From Deinococcus aquaticus (GTDB taxonomy: Bacteria > Deinococcota > Deinococci > Deinococcales > Deinococcaceae): a stretch of 64,000 nt of DNA. A program made the position numbers and the translations under genes. The stretch covers positions 720,001 through 784,000 of the forward strand of contig NZ_CP115165.1 in assembly GCF_028622095.1 (NCBI RefSeq). The letters run 5' to 3'. Positions 1-10,782 of this stretch are shown here, in pieces (position 1 is the first letter of the stretch; each line of letters begins with the position of its first letter). The notes under the pieces are model-generated. The model was not told where the DNA came from. It ran no database searches and saw only the letters and a list, made by a program, of their open reading frames with translations.

Positions 1-878
1 TGACCAGCGCGTCCAGGATGGCCTTGCCCATGCCCGGCCAGGAGAACACGGTCTCGGTGATGACGGCCCCGCCGAACAGCCCCGGAATGCTCAGGCCCAT
101 GATCGTCACGATGGGGGTCACGGCGTTACGCAGCGCGTGCTTGTACAGCACCCGGCGGTCCGCCAGTCCCTTGGCGCGCGCGGTGCGCACGTAGTCCTGC
201 GTGAGCGTTTCGAGCATGTTGGCGCGCATGAACCGCATGGTCACGGCGATCTCGCGCAGCATCAGGACCATCAGCGGCAGCAGCAGGTACTTCAGTTTAT
301 CCAGCGTCACGGCCAGCCACCCGGCTTCCGGGGGCACGTCGCCGCCCAGACCGCCGGGCGGCAGGGACAGCAGCCCGCCCGTGAGTTGCGGCAGGGAAAT
401 CGCGAAGAAGTACAGGGCCAGCGCACCCACCCAGAACACCGGGGCGCTGACCGCCACGAACGCGAAGAAGGTCAGCAGGTAATCCAGCACCGAGTACTGC
501 CGCACCGCGCTGAAAATGCCCAGCGGCACGGCGATCAGGGTGCTGATCACCAGGGCGGGCACGGTCAGAAGCAGCGTGTTCGGCAGGCGGTTCTGGAAGA
601 TGTACTCCAGCGCGGGAATCCCGAAGTCCTGCGAGTACCCGAAGTTCCCGGTCACGGCCTGCTGCAACCAGAAGAAGTAGCGGGTGATCCAGGGCTGGTC
701 CAGGCCGTACGCGGCGCGCAGGCGGGCAATGTCCTCGGGGGTGATGTTACTGTTGCCGAACACCAGCTGATCGACCGGGTCGCCGGGTTGCAGGGCGGTC
801 AGGCCGAAAATCACGAGGCTGATCACCAGCAGCAGCGGAATCATCTGAATCACTCGTCGTAGTGCGTAGGTTCCCATG
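1..878 (-). CDS. Peptide ABC transporter permease, DppB/OppB type (partial)
   Basis: Inner-membrane permease of a dipeptide/oligopeptide importer; the 3' end lies outside the window. Translation from the ATG at 878 begins [17 protein letters not shown], the usual single N-terminal helix of this family, then a periplasmic loop containing PGDP, then further membrane segments and the EAA-type cytoplasmic region with RTARAKGL and LRNAVTP. About 292 residues are present, so only the last few dozen are missing. It follows the substrate-binding protein gene on the same strand after a stem-loop, and a CAGGAG ribosome site lies just upstream of the ATG. A DppC-like partner would be expected further on. 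The family call is firm; the substrate is inferred. Confidence 0.93.
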
Positions 879-897
879 TTCGAACTCCTGAAAAACG

Positions 898-937
898 GCG
901 CGGGAGGGAAAGCGTGTGTGCCTTCCCTCCCGCGCCA
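898..937 (-). terminator. Intercistronic stem-loop between binding protein and permease
   Basis: Perfect 14-bp stem (898-911 with 924-937) in the gap between the two transporter genes. On the minus strand it is followed by GTTTTT. It probably acts as a partial terminator or 3' stabiliser, keeping the binding-protein transcript more abundant than the permease transcript, as is common in ABC import operons. Confidence 0.7.
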
Positions 938-979
938 GGTACCGGGCGGTCCACGCGCGGTGGCCCCGCCCGCTGGCGT

Positions 980-2737
980 TTACTTCTGCTTGTACTCCTC
1001 GACAGCGCCCTTGCTGGCCCAGCCGATGTTGGCAGCGTTCCAGCTGGGGTACTGCGTGTAGGCGCTGAAGGTGTAGTTCACGAGTCCTGGAACCTTGGTG
1101 TAGGTATTCACGCGGAAGTACAGCGGCAGCGAGGGCACCTCGGCGTTCCAGATGGTCTGCATCCGGTCGAACAGCTTGATGCGGTCGGCCTGGTTGAATT
1201 CAGTCTTGGCCTGAATCTGCAGCTTGCTGAACTCGGCGTTGTTCCAGCCGGGGTTGTTCTGTCCCGAGTAGCCGTTCGCGGCGGTGGGAATACCGGACGA
1301 CTTGAACAGGTTGCCTTCCTCGAAGATGGGGTTGTTGGACCAGGCGTACATGGCCATGTCCCACTTGCCGGTCTCGCCCTTGCTCAGGAAGTCCGGCCCG
1401 AAGATCACGCTGGAGGGGTAGTTCTGAATGTTGACCTGCACGCCCACGGCCTTCCACTGGGATTGCAGGATCTGCTGCACGCGCTCGCGGGTGGTGTTGC
1501 CGGCGGTCGTGGAGAAGTTCAGGGTGAGTTTCTTGCCGCCCTTCTGCAGGATGCCGTCGCTGCCGGGGGTCCAGCCGAGCGCCGTGAACAGCGCCTTGGC
1601 CTTGGACTGGCTGTAGTTGTAGTCGTTGACGTCTTTCTTGTACAGCTTGCTGATCGGCCCGATCCAGCTGTTCGAGACGGCCTGACGGCTCTGGAACAGC
1701 GCCTTGGTCAGGGCGTCACGGTCGATGGCGTACAGCAGCGCCTGACGCATGCGGGGATCGTCGAGGTCCAGGTCCTTGGAACGCTGGCCGCGGGTGTTGA
1801 TGTCGATGTGCTCCCAGACGGCGCCGGGCACGAAGTAGGTCTTGTACTTCCCGCGTTCGCTGCGGGCCAGGTCCACGCCCTGGTCGAAGGTCAGGCCCAC
1901 GGTGCCGACAGCGTCAAGCTGGCCGGACAGGATGTTGACTTTCAGGGTGTTGGTGTTCGGGATGAAGCGGTACGTGACCGTCTTGACGTAGTTGTCGAGG
2001 TCCTTTGGCTGGCCCCAGTAGTTGGTGTTGCGGGTCAGGGTCAGGCTGTTCCCGCTGCGCCACGCGGTGGGCTTGAAGGGCCCGGCCACGACCTTGGGCA
2101 GGTTGCGGGCGGTGGTGTACGCGGAGATGAACTTCTTCCACTCCTCGTTGGTGACCTTGGCGTCCTTCTCGTTCTTGGTCTTGGCGTCGAAGGCGTTCCA
2201 GGCGGCGCTCATGACGTGACTGGGGGCCAGGCCGGGGCTGGTCTGGTCCGCGAACAGGTACGGCGGCTCGTAGGTGATGGTGAAGGTGTCGGCGTCGGTG
2301 GACGTGATCTTGGCGCGGTTCCAGGGTTCACGGTCGGGTACGGGCACGCGGTCGTCGTTCTCCAGTTTCAGCCAGAACTGGAAGTCGGCGATCTTGATGG
2401 GCGTGCCGTCGCTCCACTTGGCGTCCTTGCGGATGGAGTACGTGACGCTGTTGCGGATCACGTCGCCCTTGGCGTCCTTGACGATCTTGTAGTCGCCGTT
2501 GGCGATGCTGGGCACACGGGTGGCGATGTCGGCGTAAGCCTCGCCGTTATCGTCCAGACCGATCAGGCCGGCGCCCATGTACCCGTTGATCTCGCTGGTG
2601 ATGGCGAGGTTGTTGGTGTTCCAGGGATCGTAGATGTTCGGTGGCTCCTGCGAGGTCCCAACCACGAGGCTGTTGTTCGCAGGCCCGGCGAGCGCGGCGC
2701 CGAGCAGAAATACGGTAAGGGCAAAGGTCTTCTTCAT
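980..2737 (-). CDS. Peptide ABC transporter substrate-binding protein (SBP_bac_5 family)
   Basis: Periplasmic binding protein of 585 residues, the usual size for DppA/OppA-like proteins. It starts with a Sec signal peptide ([18 protein letters not shown], cleavage near residue 18-20). SBP_bac_5 features are visible: an early lobe with [13 protein letters not shown], the segment [15 protein letters not shown] around residue 100, and a C-terminal lobe with LPLYFRV. There is no lipobox Cys, so it is probably soluble or otherwise attached. The ATG at 2737 is preceded by AGGGAGG. First gene of the transporter operon, with its own promoter at 2798-2825. It is expected to bind peptides or a similar ligand and deliver it to the permease encoded downstream. 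Confidence 0.93.
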   Translation of the reverse strand: MKKTFALTVFLLGAALAGPANNSLVVGTSQEPPNIYDPWNTNNLAITSEINGYMGAGLIGLDDNGEAYADIATRVPSIANGDYKIVKDAKGDVIRNSVTYSIRKDAKWSDGTPIKIADFQFWLKLENDDRVPVPDREPWNRAKITSTDADTFTITYEPPYLFADQTSPGLAPSHVMSAAWNAFDAKTKNEKDAKVTNEEWKKFISAYTTARNLPKVVAGPFKPTAWRSGNSLTLTRNTNYWGQPKDLDNYVKTVTYRFIPNTNTLKVNILSGQLDAVGTVGLTFDQGVDLARSERGKYKTYFVPGAVWEHIDINTRGQRSKDLDLDDPRMRQALLYAIDRDALTKALFQSRQAVSNSWIGPISKLYKKDVNDYNYSQSKAKALFTALGWTPGSDGILQKGGKKLTLNFSTTAGNTTRERVQQILQSQWKAVGVQVNIQNYPSSVIFGPDFLSKGETGKWDMAMYAWSNNPIFEEGNLFKSSGIPTAANGYSGQNNPGWNNAEFSKLQIQAKTEFNQADRIKLFDRMQTIWNAEVPSLPLYFRVNTYTKVPGLVNYTFSAYTQYPSWNAANIGWASKGAVEEYKQK

Positions 2738-2797
2738 AACTGGCCTCCCTGAACACTGGGCTGATGGTGCTGCCCCTTTCCTTGAATGATGAGCGTC

Positions 2798-2825
2798 AGT
2801 ATAAGGCGCATTAAGGCTGAGTCAA
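2798..2825 (-). promoter_or_regulatory. Sigma-70-type promoter of the peptide transporter operon
   Basis: Minus strand reads TTGACT, a 16-nt spacer, then TATACT, about 60 nt upstream of the substrate-binding protein ATG. Nearly consensus -35 and -10 boxes in otherwise GC-rich DNA. Confidence 0.75.
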
Positions 2826-2899
2826 GAGAGGTTACTACCGTTGCGTTAAGGCGGCTGCCCGCCCGCCGCACCACCCCCGACCGGCCGCCTACAGGCAAA

Positions 2900-2928
2900 C
2901 GACCCGAACCAGTAAAGGGTTCGGGTCG
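2900..2928 (-). terminator. Terminator downstream of the HesB/ErpA-like gene
   Basis: Perfect 11-bp inverted repeat (CGACCCGAACC with GGTTCGGGTCG) and a 7-nt loop. On the minus strand it is followed by a short TTT. It lies between the stop of the Fe-S carrier gene and the promoter of the transporter operon. Confidence 0.65.
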
Positions 2929-2971
2929 CCTGAACTTCAGGAAGCTCGGGGCAGTGGGGCGGTGCAGGGGG

Positions 2972-3394
<423 letters not shown>

Positions 3395-3531
3395 GCGTGA
3401 AGCGTACTACCATTCAGGCAATAAAAAAGTGCCTGGAAAGCAAATTGGGTTCCGCCCCCGTGACCTGCCCAGGAGGCCGTGCCTGCTGCGCGGCTTACAT
3501 TCCTTGAGCGCCCTACTGTTAAGATGAAGTC

Positions 3532-3783
3532 ATGACGAACCCGTATGCCGAGTGGTTCGAGCAGCTCCGCAGCGAGTACGGCGAGCAGCTCCGCACCATG
3601 CCCCTTCCGGACGGACTGCCGGAACACCTGCGGACCCTGATCAGTTCGAACGACGAAGACGCCATTCAGTTCATGGTCAAACTGGCCTGGCAGTTCGGCG
3701 CTCAGGTCGGGTACGCCGCCGGAACCCGCCAGGGCGACACGCCCGCCGCGAACATTCCCAGCACGCCCCGCGTGCAGGCCTGA
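3532..3783 (+). CDS. Small conserved hypothetical protein (83 aa)
   Basis: Function not recognised. The protein is acidic in its first half (YAEWFEQLRSEYGEQL) with an amphipathic helix pattern and no signal peptide or membrane segment. It is judged real because a TAAGAT -10 box lies 6 nt before the ATG (leaderless pattern), codon third positions are GC-rich as in neighbours, and a good terminator follows 30 nt after the stop. Divergent from the Fe-S carrier gene with a 137-nt shared upstream region. Confidence 0.8.
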   Translation: MTNPYAEWFEQLRSEYGEQLRTMPLPDGLPEHLRTLISSNDEDAIQFMVKLAWQFGAQVGYAAGTRQGDTPAANIPSTPRVQA

Positions 3784-3814
3784 TACCAGCCGGGAATCAA
3801 CGCGTTCACGCTTC

Positions 3815-3845
3815 ACGCCGCCTCCTGATCGGGGCGGCGTTCTTC
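3815..3845 (+). terminator. Rho-independent terminator
   Basis: ACGCCGCC pairs with GGCGGCGT over a 10-nt loop and is followed by TTCTT. Placed 30 nt after the stop of the 83-residue protein gene. Confidence 0.7.
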
Positions 3846-3866
3846 ATGCCGTCACCCCGCTCCTGT

Positions 3867-4073
3867 TCAGTGCAGTCCGGACCTGGGGGCACTCCAGCAA
3901 CCCGGCTGCGGGTCCGGGTCAGGCAGCAGTCCGCGCGCGATCAGTTCGTGCAGGGTGTCGCGGGCCAGTTCTGCCAGGGTCTCGGCGGGGGCGTCGGCGG
4001 GCGGCAGGTCGGCCAGCCCCAGCTGACGGGCGCGCAGGCTCAGGTGGAGGGCCAGTTCATCCATGCGGCCCAT
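3867..4073 (-). CDS. Small hypothetical protein (68 aa)
   Basis: Function not recognised. Sequence is Leu/Ala-rich with heptad-like spacing (LALHLSLRARQLGLADL ... ETLAELARDTLHELIARG), suggesting a small helical protein. A second in-frame ATG lies three codons in. No clear ribosome site or terminator of its own was found, so it could be a chance frame in high-GC DNA; the amphipathic pattern and position in an otherwise empty gap favour a gene. Confidence 0.5.
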   Translation of the reverse strand: MGRMDELALHLSLRARQLGLADLPPADAPAETLAELARDTLHELIARGLLPDPDPQPGCWSAPRSGLH

Positions 4074-4141
4074 TCAAGCACGGAGCCGGGGCTCATGCAC
4101 CGCCCGTATCAGCAGGCTCCTCTCACCGGACCCGCCTCATC

Positions 4142-4175
4142 AAAAACCTCCGCCCGGCGTAGGCCAGGGCGGAGG
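4142..4175 (-). terminator. Terminator of the cytochrome operon
   Basis: CCTCCGCCC and GGGCGGAGG form a 9-bp stem over an 11-nt loop, followed on the minus strand by TTTTT. It lies 20 nt past the cytochrome b stop and ends the three-gene operon. Confidence 0.88.
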
Positions 4176-4195
4176 GAGCAGGAGTGCGGTCTGAT

Positions 4196-5505
<1,310 letters not shown>

Positions 5506-5509
<4 letters not shown>

Positions 5510-6168
5510 GCGAGCTGCTCCTCCACTTCCTTCTTGAATTTTTCCCACTCAGTTTCACTGAGGAACGGGTAGGGCATGCTGGCGAAGAAGTCCGTCACGA
5601 CCAGCTGATCTCCTTCGAGCTTGATGGGCAGCTGCGCCAGCGGGCGGGGAGGCGGGCCGCCAATAACCTTGCAGCCCCGTTTGGGGTCGTACTGACCGGA
5701 GTGGCAGGGGCATTTCATGCCGTCGCCCTGGTCGCTGTCGGCCACAGAGCAGCCGGCGTGGGTGCAGATGTCGCTGTAGGCGACGATCTCGCCGTCGACG
5801 GTGACGTCCAGTTTGGTGGGCTCCACGATCTGACCCTTGGGGAAGCGGTACAGGGCCAGGATGTTGTTCGGGTCGCCCTTGCGGATGACTTTGTTGCCGT
5901 CCTTATCCTTGCCCATGGGCCAGGCGCGCACCAGCTGCTCGCTGAGGTCACTGACCTTGATGAGCTCGCCTTCCTTGCTTTCCGAGGCGTGGACGAGCAC
6001 GTCCCCCTTGACGGGCGGGGCCTTGTCGGGAGTCAGGCGGAAGACGGGGTTGGCGGTCCCCAGCGCGCTGACGAGGCTGACCGTGCCGACGGCGGCAGTG
6101 GTGCCCATGGCGACGTTGATGAATTTCCGGCGTGTGATCTCGGGGTCCTGTTTCTTGTAACGGGTCAT
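5506..6168 (-). CDS. Rieske 2Fe-2S protein of the quinol–cytochrome c reductase
   Basis: 220 residues. A twin-arginine-type N-terminus ([17 protein letters not shown]) is followed by one membrane anchor and a soluble domain. Cluster ligands are C135 and H137 in CTHAGC and C153 plus H156 in CPCHSGQYD, with the disulphide Cys C140 and C155; a GGPPPRPL loop follows, as in bc1/b6f Rieske proteins. Takes electrons from menaquinol and moves between cytochrome b and cytochrome c. Middle gene of the operon; the stop overlaps the cytochrome b start by 4 nt, indicating coupled translation. Confidence 0.96.
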
Positions 6169-6224
6169 GATTCAAACCTCTCGGCCAAGCCTCTTGGCTG
6201 GGGCGGTGAGCAGCCGGGGGCCGC

Positions 6225-7088
<864 letters not shown>

Positions 7089-7182
7089 GTTCCCTCTCCC
7101 TCAGCGTGAAGTGGCCTGTACTTCCCCGCCACGTGGCGGCTGGAACCCCTTCTCGGCCTTCTCTCAAGACCTGTTACGGGTC

Positions 7183-7235
7183 AGCATAGCACGCCCCGAA
7201 TGCGCTCCCAGTCGCGTTTTGAAGTGATATTCAAA
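7183..7235 (-). promoter_or_regulatory. Candidate extended -10 promoter with upstream palindrome for the cytochrome operon
   Basis: Minus strand has TGC-TATGCT (7183-7191), an extended -10 with no good -35. An inverted repeat TTTGAA-N6-TTCAAA lies at 7218-7235, centred about 40 nt upstream, a position suited to an activator. It sits in the 232-nt gap before the cytochrome c gene. The palindrome could be chance. Confidence 0.4.
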
Positions 7236-7320
7236 CGGCTACTTGACGTGCTGGCGGGCCGGCTGTCAAAGAGCTTTCCGGAGGACTCAGGCACCCTTCA
7301 TGTTGCACCTTACCGAGCGG

Positions 7321-8220
7321 TTAAATGTCCCCCTGAATCCGGCTTTCCCCGGTGGAATCCGGCACCCTGCCGGACGCGGACAGCAAGGCCCACAGCGCCG
7401 GGGCCAGGGCCACAACGTCGCGGTTATCCGGATGTTCGCGCAGGTCGCGCCCACCTTCTGTCAGAAGGGCCACCACCAGCGGGCGCGGCGTGAAGACCAC
7501 GCCCACGTCATGGTGCACGCCAGTCAGTTCACCGCTCTTGCTGGCCACCCGGTACAGCGGCGTTCCAGTCGCGTCGGCCGGTACGCCCCGCCCGATCAGG
7601 TCGCGGTACTGCTGGCGTTCCAGAATGCCCAGGGCCAGCGCCGTGTGCGCGGCGTCCAGCAGCTCGCCCGTCACGAGCCGCCGCAGCAGGGCCGCCTGAT
7701 CCCGGGCGGTCGTGGCGTTGCGCTCGCCGCGCCGCTGGGCCTCGTTGCGCTGACCGGGCGGCAGTTGCAACTTCCCAACCAGCCGCGTGCTGCCCAGGCG
7801 CTGTTCGGTCAGCCAGTCGTTCACGTCGTCCACGCCCAGCTGTTCGATCACCAGATTGGTGGCGGTGTTGTCGCTGACAATGATCATCAGGGTCAGCACG
7901 TCCTGCCAGCTGAGGGCGAGGCCCGCGCCCAGTTCGTGAAGCACGCCCGCACCTGGCACCCGGTCCTCGGCGCGCAGGGTCACGCGCCCGTCCAGGCTCA
8001 GGTCGCCGCGCTGCGCGGCCTGAAGCGCCATGACCAGCAGTGGCACCTTGATGGTACTGGCAGCCGGGAACACCCGGTCCTCGTTCAGAACCGCGACGGG
8101 CTGACCGTCCAGCGTCCCCACCCACAGGCCCACCGTTCCAGCGAACCCGGCGTCACGCAGACGGGCCTCGAAGCCAGCCAGAGCCTGAGCTTCGTCCTGC
8201 TCTCCCCTCCCCCGCGTCAT
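7321..8220 (-). CDS. Class A beta-lactamase-like serine hydrolase
   Basis: 299 residues of the penicillin-recognising serine hydrolase fold. Active-site motifs are in order: STIK at 55-58 (Ser nucleophile and Lys), SDN at 116-118, and KSG at 228-230. The omega loop lacks the usual ExxLN; the best match is [11 protein letters not shown] around 158-168, so the deacylating Glu may be E160 but the context is unusual. No signal peptide is visible from this start, so it may be cytoplasmic or exported by another route. Third gene of a cistron with an orphan response regulator and a Cys-containing small protein; 1 nt separates it from the upstream stop. Could be a beta-lactamase or an esterase/peptidase relative. 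Confidence 0.85.
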   Translation of the reverse strand: MTRGRGEQDEAQALAGFEARLRDAGFAGTVGLWVGTLDGQPVAVLNEDRVFPAASTIKVPLLVMALQAAQRGDLSLDGRVTLRAEDRVPGAGVLHELGAGLALSWQDVLTLMIIVSDNTATNLVIEQLGVDDVNDWLTEQRLGSTRLVGKLQLPPGQRNEAQRRGERNATTARDQAALLRRLVTGELLDAAHTALALGILERQQYRDLIGRGVPADATGTPLYRVASKSGELTGVHHDVGVVFTPRPLVVALLTEGGRDLREHPDNRDVVALAPALWALLSASGRVPDSTGESRIQGDI

Positions 8221-8221
8221 G

Positions 8222-8455
8222 TCAGTCCGGAAGGATCAGCCCGGCCAGCGACGCGAACGGGTGCGCCGTGCCCACCGGGCGCAGCGTGCAGAAGGGAGGC
8301 CCGCCGTCCGGTTCCACGCGGTGCGGGCACTCCGGGCACTCCGGGAACGCCTGATCGGTGTACGCGAGGTCCGGCTCGGCGCTCTCGATCACCCACTGGC
8401 GGTCGCACCCGGCGCGGAAGGTCACGGGCGCGGCCACCTTCGCGCGGCGGCTCAT
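8222..8455 (-). CDS. Small Cys-rich conserved hypothetical protein (77 aa)
   Basis: Function not recognised. Four Cys are present (C17, then CPEC, then one further on), the CPECP part resembling half a zinc ribbon, so metal binding is possible. No membrane segment. The ATG overlaps the response regulator stop (ATGA) and the stop is followed 1 nt later by the beta-lactamase-like gene, so it is translated as part of that operon. Confidence 0.75.
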   Translation of the reverse strand: MSRRAKVAAPVTFRAGCDRQWVIESAEPDLAYTDQAFPECPECPHRVEPDGGPPFCTLRPVGTAHPFASLAGLILPD

Positions 8456-9096
8456 TCGAGGTTCGCGATTCCCTCGCGGATGGCGTACAGCGCCGCCTGC
8501 GTGCGGTTGTTCAGTTGCAGCTTCGTGAAGATCTCGCTGAGGCGGTTGCGGACCGTCTTCTCGCTGATGTCGAGGCGCAGCGCGATGTCCTGGTTCGAGA
8601 AGCCCTGTGCCAGCAGTTTCAGGATCATGGTCTCGCGCTCATTCAGGTCGGCGTGCTTCTCGCTGGGCAACTCCTCGCGCTTGTCGCGGAAGTCGTCCAG
8701 AACGTTCTGGGCCATGTCGGCGTCCAGCAGCGCCTCGCCCCCCGCGACCCGACGGATCACGTCGAGCAGGGTAGTCGCGTCGGCGTCCTTGAGCACGTAA
8801 CCGCGCGCTCCGGCCTTGACGGCCTCGAACACGTACCGGTCCTGGCGGTACATGGTGATCATGATCACCCGCGCCGCCGGGTCGATTTCCAGGATGCTCT
8901 GGGTGGCCTTGACCCCATCGAGCTCCGGCATCTGAATGTCCATCAGGATGACGTCCGGGTGCGTATCGGCCGCGTAGCGGATCGCCTCCCGTCCGTTGGC
9001 GGCCTCACCGATGACGCGCATCCCCTCGGATTCCAGCAGGCTGCGCAGTCCCTGACGGAACAGCGCGTGATCGTCCACGAGCAACACGCGAATCAT
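8452..9096 (-). CDS. NarL/FixJ family response regulator
   Basis: 214 residues. Receiver domain at 1-120 with the acidic pair DD at 8-9, phosphoacceptor D53 (ILMDIQMP) and K103 (YVLKDADA). LuxR-type helix-turn-helix at about 150-212, with [22 protein letters not shown]. The ATG at 9096 is chosen because TACACT lies 6 nt upstream (leaderless pattern); longer in-frame starts upstream would overlap the divergent membrane-protein gene. No histidine kinase is adjacent, so it is an orphan here. It heads the operon with the small Cys protein and the beta-lactamase-like gene. Confidence 0.93.
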   Translation of the reverse strand: MIRVLLVDDHALFRQGLRSLLESEGMRVIGEAANGREAIRYAADTHPDVILMDIQMPELDGVKATQSILEIDPAARVIMITMYRQDRYVFEAVKAGARGYVLKDADATTLLDVIRRVAGGEALLDADMAQNVLDDFRDKREELPSEKHADLNERETMILKLLAQGFSNQDIALRLDISEKTVRNRLSEIFTKLQLNNRTQAALYAIREGIANLE

Positions 9097-9102
9097 GCCC
9101 GC

Positions 9103-9222
9103 AGTGTAGGCCACCCGGCCCCGCATGAACGCAGCGCAGCCCCCCAAGTCCCCCGGCCGACCCACCCGCCCGCAGGCGGCGCGCACAGATGCAGAAACCT
9201 GTAAGTCCCGACCCGCTAGACT
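9103..9222. promoter_or_regulatory. Divergent leaderless promoters
   Basis: Two -10 boxes face outwards: TACACT on the minus strand at 9103-9108, 6 nt from the response regulator ATG, and TAGACT on the plus strand at 9217-9222, 7 nt from the GTG of the membrane-protein gene. Both transcripts are expected to begin at or next to the start codon. Confidence 0.65.
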
Positions 9223-9229
9223 GACCGGC

Positions 9230-9709
9230 GTGATCACCTGGTTCGATGCCCTGCTCGTGACCCTCTGGGCCGTCCTGACTGCGCTTGGTGCCCGGCGCGG
9301 ACTCGCCGGACTGGCCTGGGGTGTGGGCGGCATTGCCGTGTGCTTCCTGGCGAACTCCCTGGCCGCCGGGGCGCCCGCCGCGCTGATTATTGCCGCGCTG
9401 CTGGGCGTCGGGACGGCCGCCGCCATCGGCCGCCTGATTCCCGCGCCACTGGAACAACCCTGGCACCTGGGCGTGGGCGCTCTGGGTGGGTTCCTGCTGG
9501 GCGGCTTGCTGATCTCCACGCTGGCCCTGGGCTTCCCGATGGACGTGCGCGTGGACGCCAGCGGCGCGCGCGCCACCTACCCGTCGGCCAGCCTGCCGGA
9601 CGCCGTGTACAGGGGCGTGCGCGACTCGGCGTTGCAGGGCAGCCTGCGCGGCGTCTGGAGCGGCGGCCCCGCCCTGAAAACCCTGCTGATTCCTGACCAG
9701 ACCCGCTGA
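9230..9709 (+). CDS. Small membrane protein, CvpA-like N-terminus (159 aa)
   Basis: The GTG at 9230 is preferred over an upstream ATG because the TAGACT -10 box lies 7 nt before it. The first 100 residues form three or four hydrophobic helices; the opening [23 protein letters not shown] resembles CvpA-family membrane proteins, but the match is by eye and weak. The C-terminal 55 residues are hydrophilic (AFPM-like loop, then [17 protein letters not shown]). Convergent with the DMT transporter gene. Function unknown. Confidence 0.7.
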   Translation: MITWFDALLVTLWAVLTALGARRGLAGLAWGVGGIAVCFLANSLAAGAPAALIIAALLGVGTAAAIGRLIPAPLEQPWHLGVGALGGFLLGGLLISTLALGFPMDVRVDASGARATYPSASLPDAVYRGVRDSALQGSLRGVWSGGPALKTLLIPDQTR

Positions 9710-9737
9710 AGCCAGCCCCCGCAGCTCCGTCCGCCCG

Positions 9738-10688
9738 CTACTGCACCTGCACGGCGGGCGTTTCCGTGGACGCTTCCGCGTGCGGTTCGGGCGGCGGGTC
9801 GCCTCCGGCCCGCTGGCTCAGGACGGTCGCCGCGACCACCAGCAGCCCCCCCAGCGCGCCGCGCAGACCCACCTGTTCTCCGATCAGCAGGAAGCTGAAC
9901 AGCGTGGCCGTGACCGGCTCCAGCGCGTAGATCAGGCTGGCGCTGGCGGCACTGACCGTGCGCTGCCCGACCGTCTGCATCAGCGTCGTGGCGGCCGTGG
10001 CGATCACGCCCAGGTACAGCAGCGGTGCCCACGCGCCCGCCGGGGGCCACAACGAACCCGGCGCGGCCACCAGCGCCCACACCCACGCCAGGGCCGTGAC
10101 GCTCAGCACCTGCATCAGCGTGAACGGCAGGGCCGCGTGCCGGTGCGCCATGCGTTCCAGCGTCACGATGAACCCCGCGTACGTGACCGCGCAGGCCAGC
10201 GCCCAGACGTCCCCGGCGACCAGCGTGCCGCCCTCCCAGGACAGCAGGCCCAGCCCCAGCACCGCCAGCGGCAGCGCCGTCCACAGCAGCGCGGGCATGC
10301 GGCGACGCTGCGCGAACACCAACCACACCGGCACCAGCACCACACTGAGCGCCGTGAAGAACGCCGCCCGGTTCGCGGTGGTGGTCTGCAGCGCGATGGT
10401 CTGCGTGCCGTACCCGGCGATCAGCCACGCGCCCAGCACCGCGCCGTCCCGCCACAGCGAACCCCGCTGCCACCACGCGCCCGGAGCGGCCGGCCGGTCC
10501 GCCAGCGTCCGGGCAGGCCAGCGGATCAGCAGCAGCGGCAGCAGCGCCACCGACGCGATCAGGAACCGCCACGCGATCAGGACCGGCGGGGGCAGCAGCT
10601 CGCCCAGGGTCTTCACGACCGCGAAGGTGCTGCCCCACAGGCACGTCACCAGAACCAGAAGAATCACACCACGCGCCTGAACCGACAT
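9738..10688 (-). CDS. DMT superfamily transporter (EamA family)
   Basis: 316 residues with about ten hydrophobic helices arranged as two EamA repeats. The first repeat carries [10 protein letters not shown] near residue 20, typical of EamA proteins, and the second ends [19 protein letters not shown], the usual exit motif. A short Pro/Glu-rich tail follows. Likely exporter of a small metabolite; substrate unknown. TACAAT lies 7 nt upstream of the ATG, a leaderless arrangement. Confidence 0.9.
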   Translation of the reverse strand: MSVQARGVILLVLVTCLWGSTFAVVKTLGELLPPPVLIAWRFLIASVALLPLLLIRWPARTLADRPAAPGAWWQRGSLWRDGAVLGAWLIAGYGTQTIALQTTTANRAAFFTALSVVLVPVWLVFAQRRRMPALLWTALPLAVLGLGLLSWEGGTLVAGDVWALACAVTYAGFIVTLERMAHRHAALPFTLMQVLSVTALAWVWALVAAPGSLWPPAGAWAPLLYLGVIATAATTLMQTVGQRTVSAASASLIYALEPVTATLFSFLLIGEQVGLRGALGGLLVVAATVLSQRAGGDPPPEPHAEASTETPAVQVQ

Positions 10689-10716
10689 GCCCGCGATTGT
10701 AGAGCCCGTCAGCAGA

Positions 10717-10743
10717 ACAGGCCCCCCGCGCGGGGGAGCCTGT
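10717..10743 (-). terminator. Stem-loop after the large repeat protein gene
   Basis: ACAGGCCCCCC pairs with GGGGG-A-GCCTGT (one bulge). It lies 40 nt past the stop of the 1,899-residue protein gene. No strong T-run follows (TTCTG), so it may be a weak terminator or a 3' stabiliser. Confidence 0.45.
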
Positions 10744-10782
10744 CCAGTGAAGCCGATGAGGAACCGGTCAGCTATGAACCGA

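Noticed and set aside
914..2752. Plus-strand frame opposite the substrate-binding protein gene
   Set aside because: Antisense shadow; the minus-strand protein has a signal peptide and family motifs.
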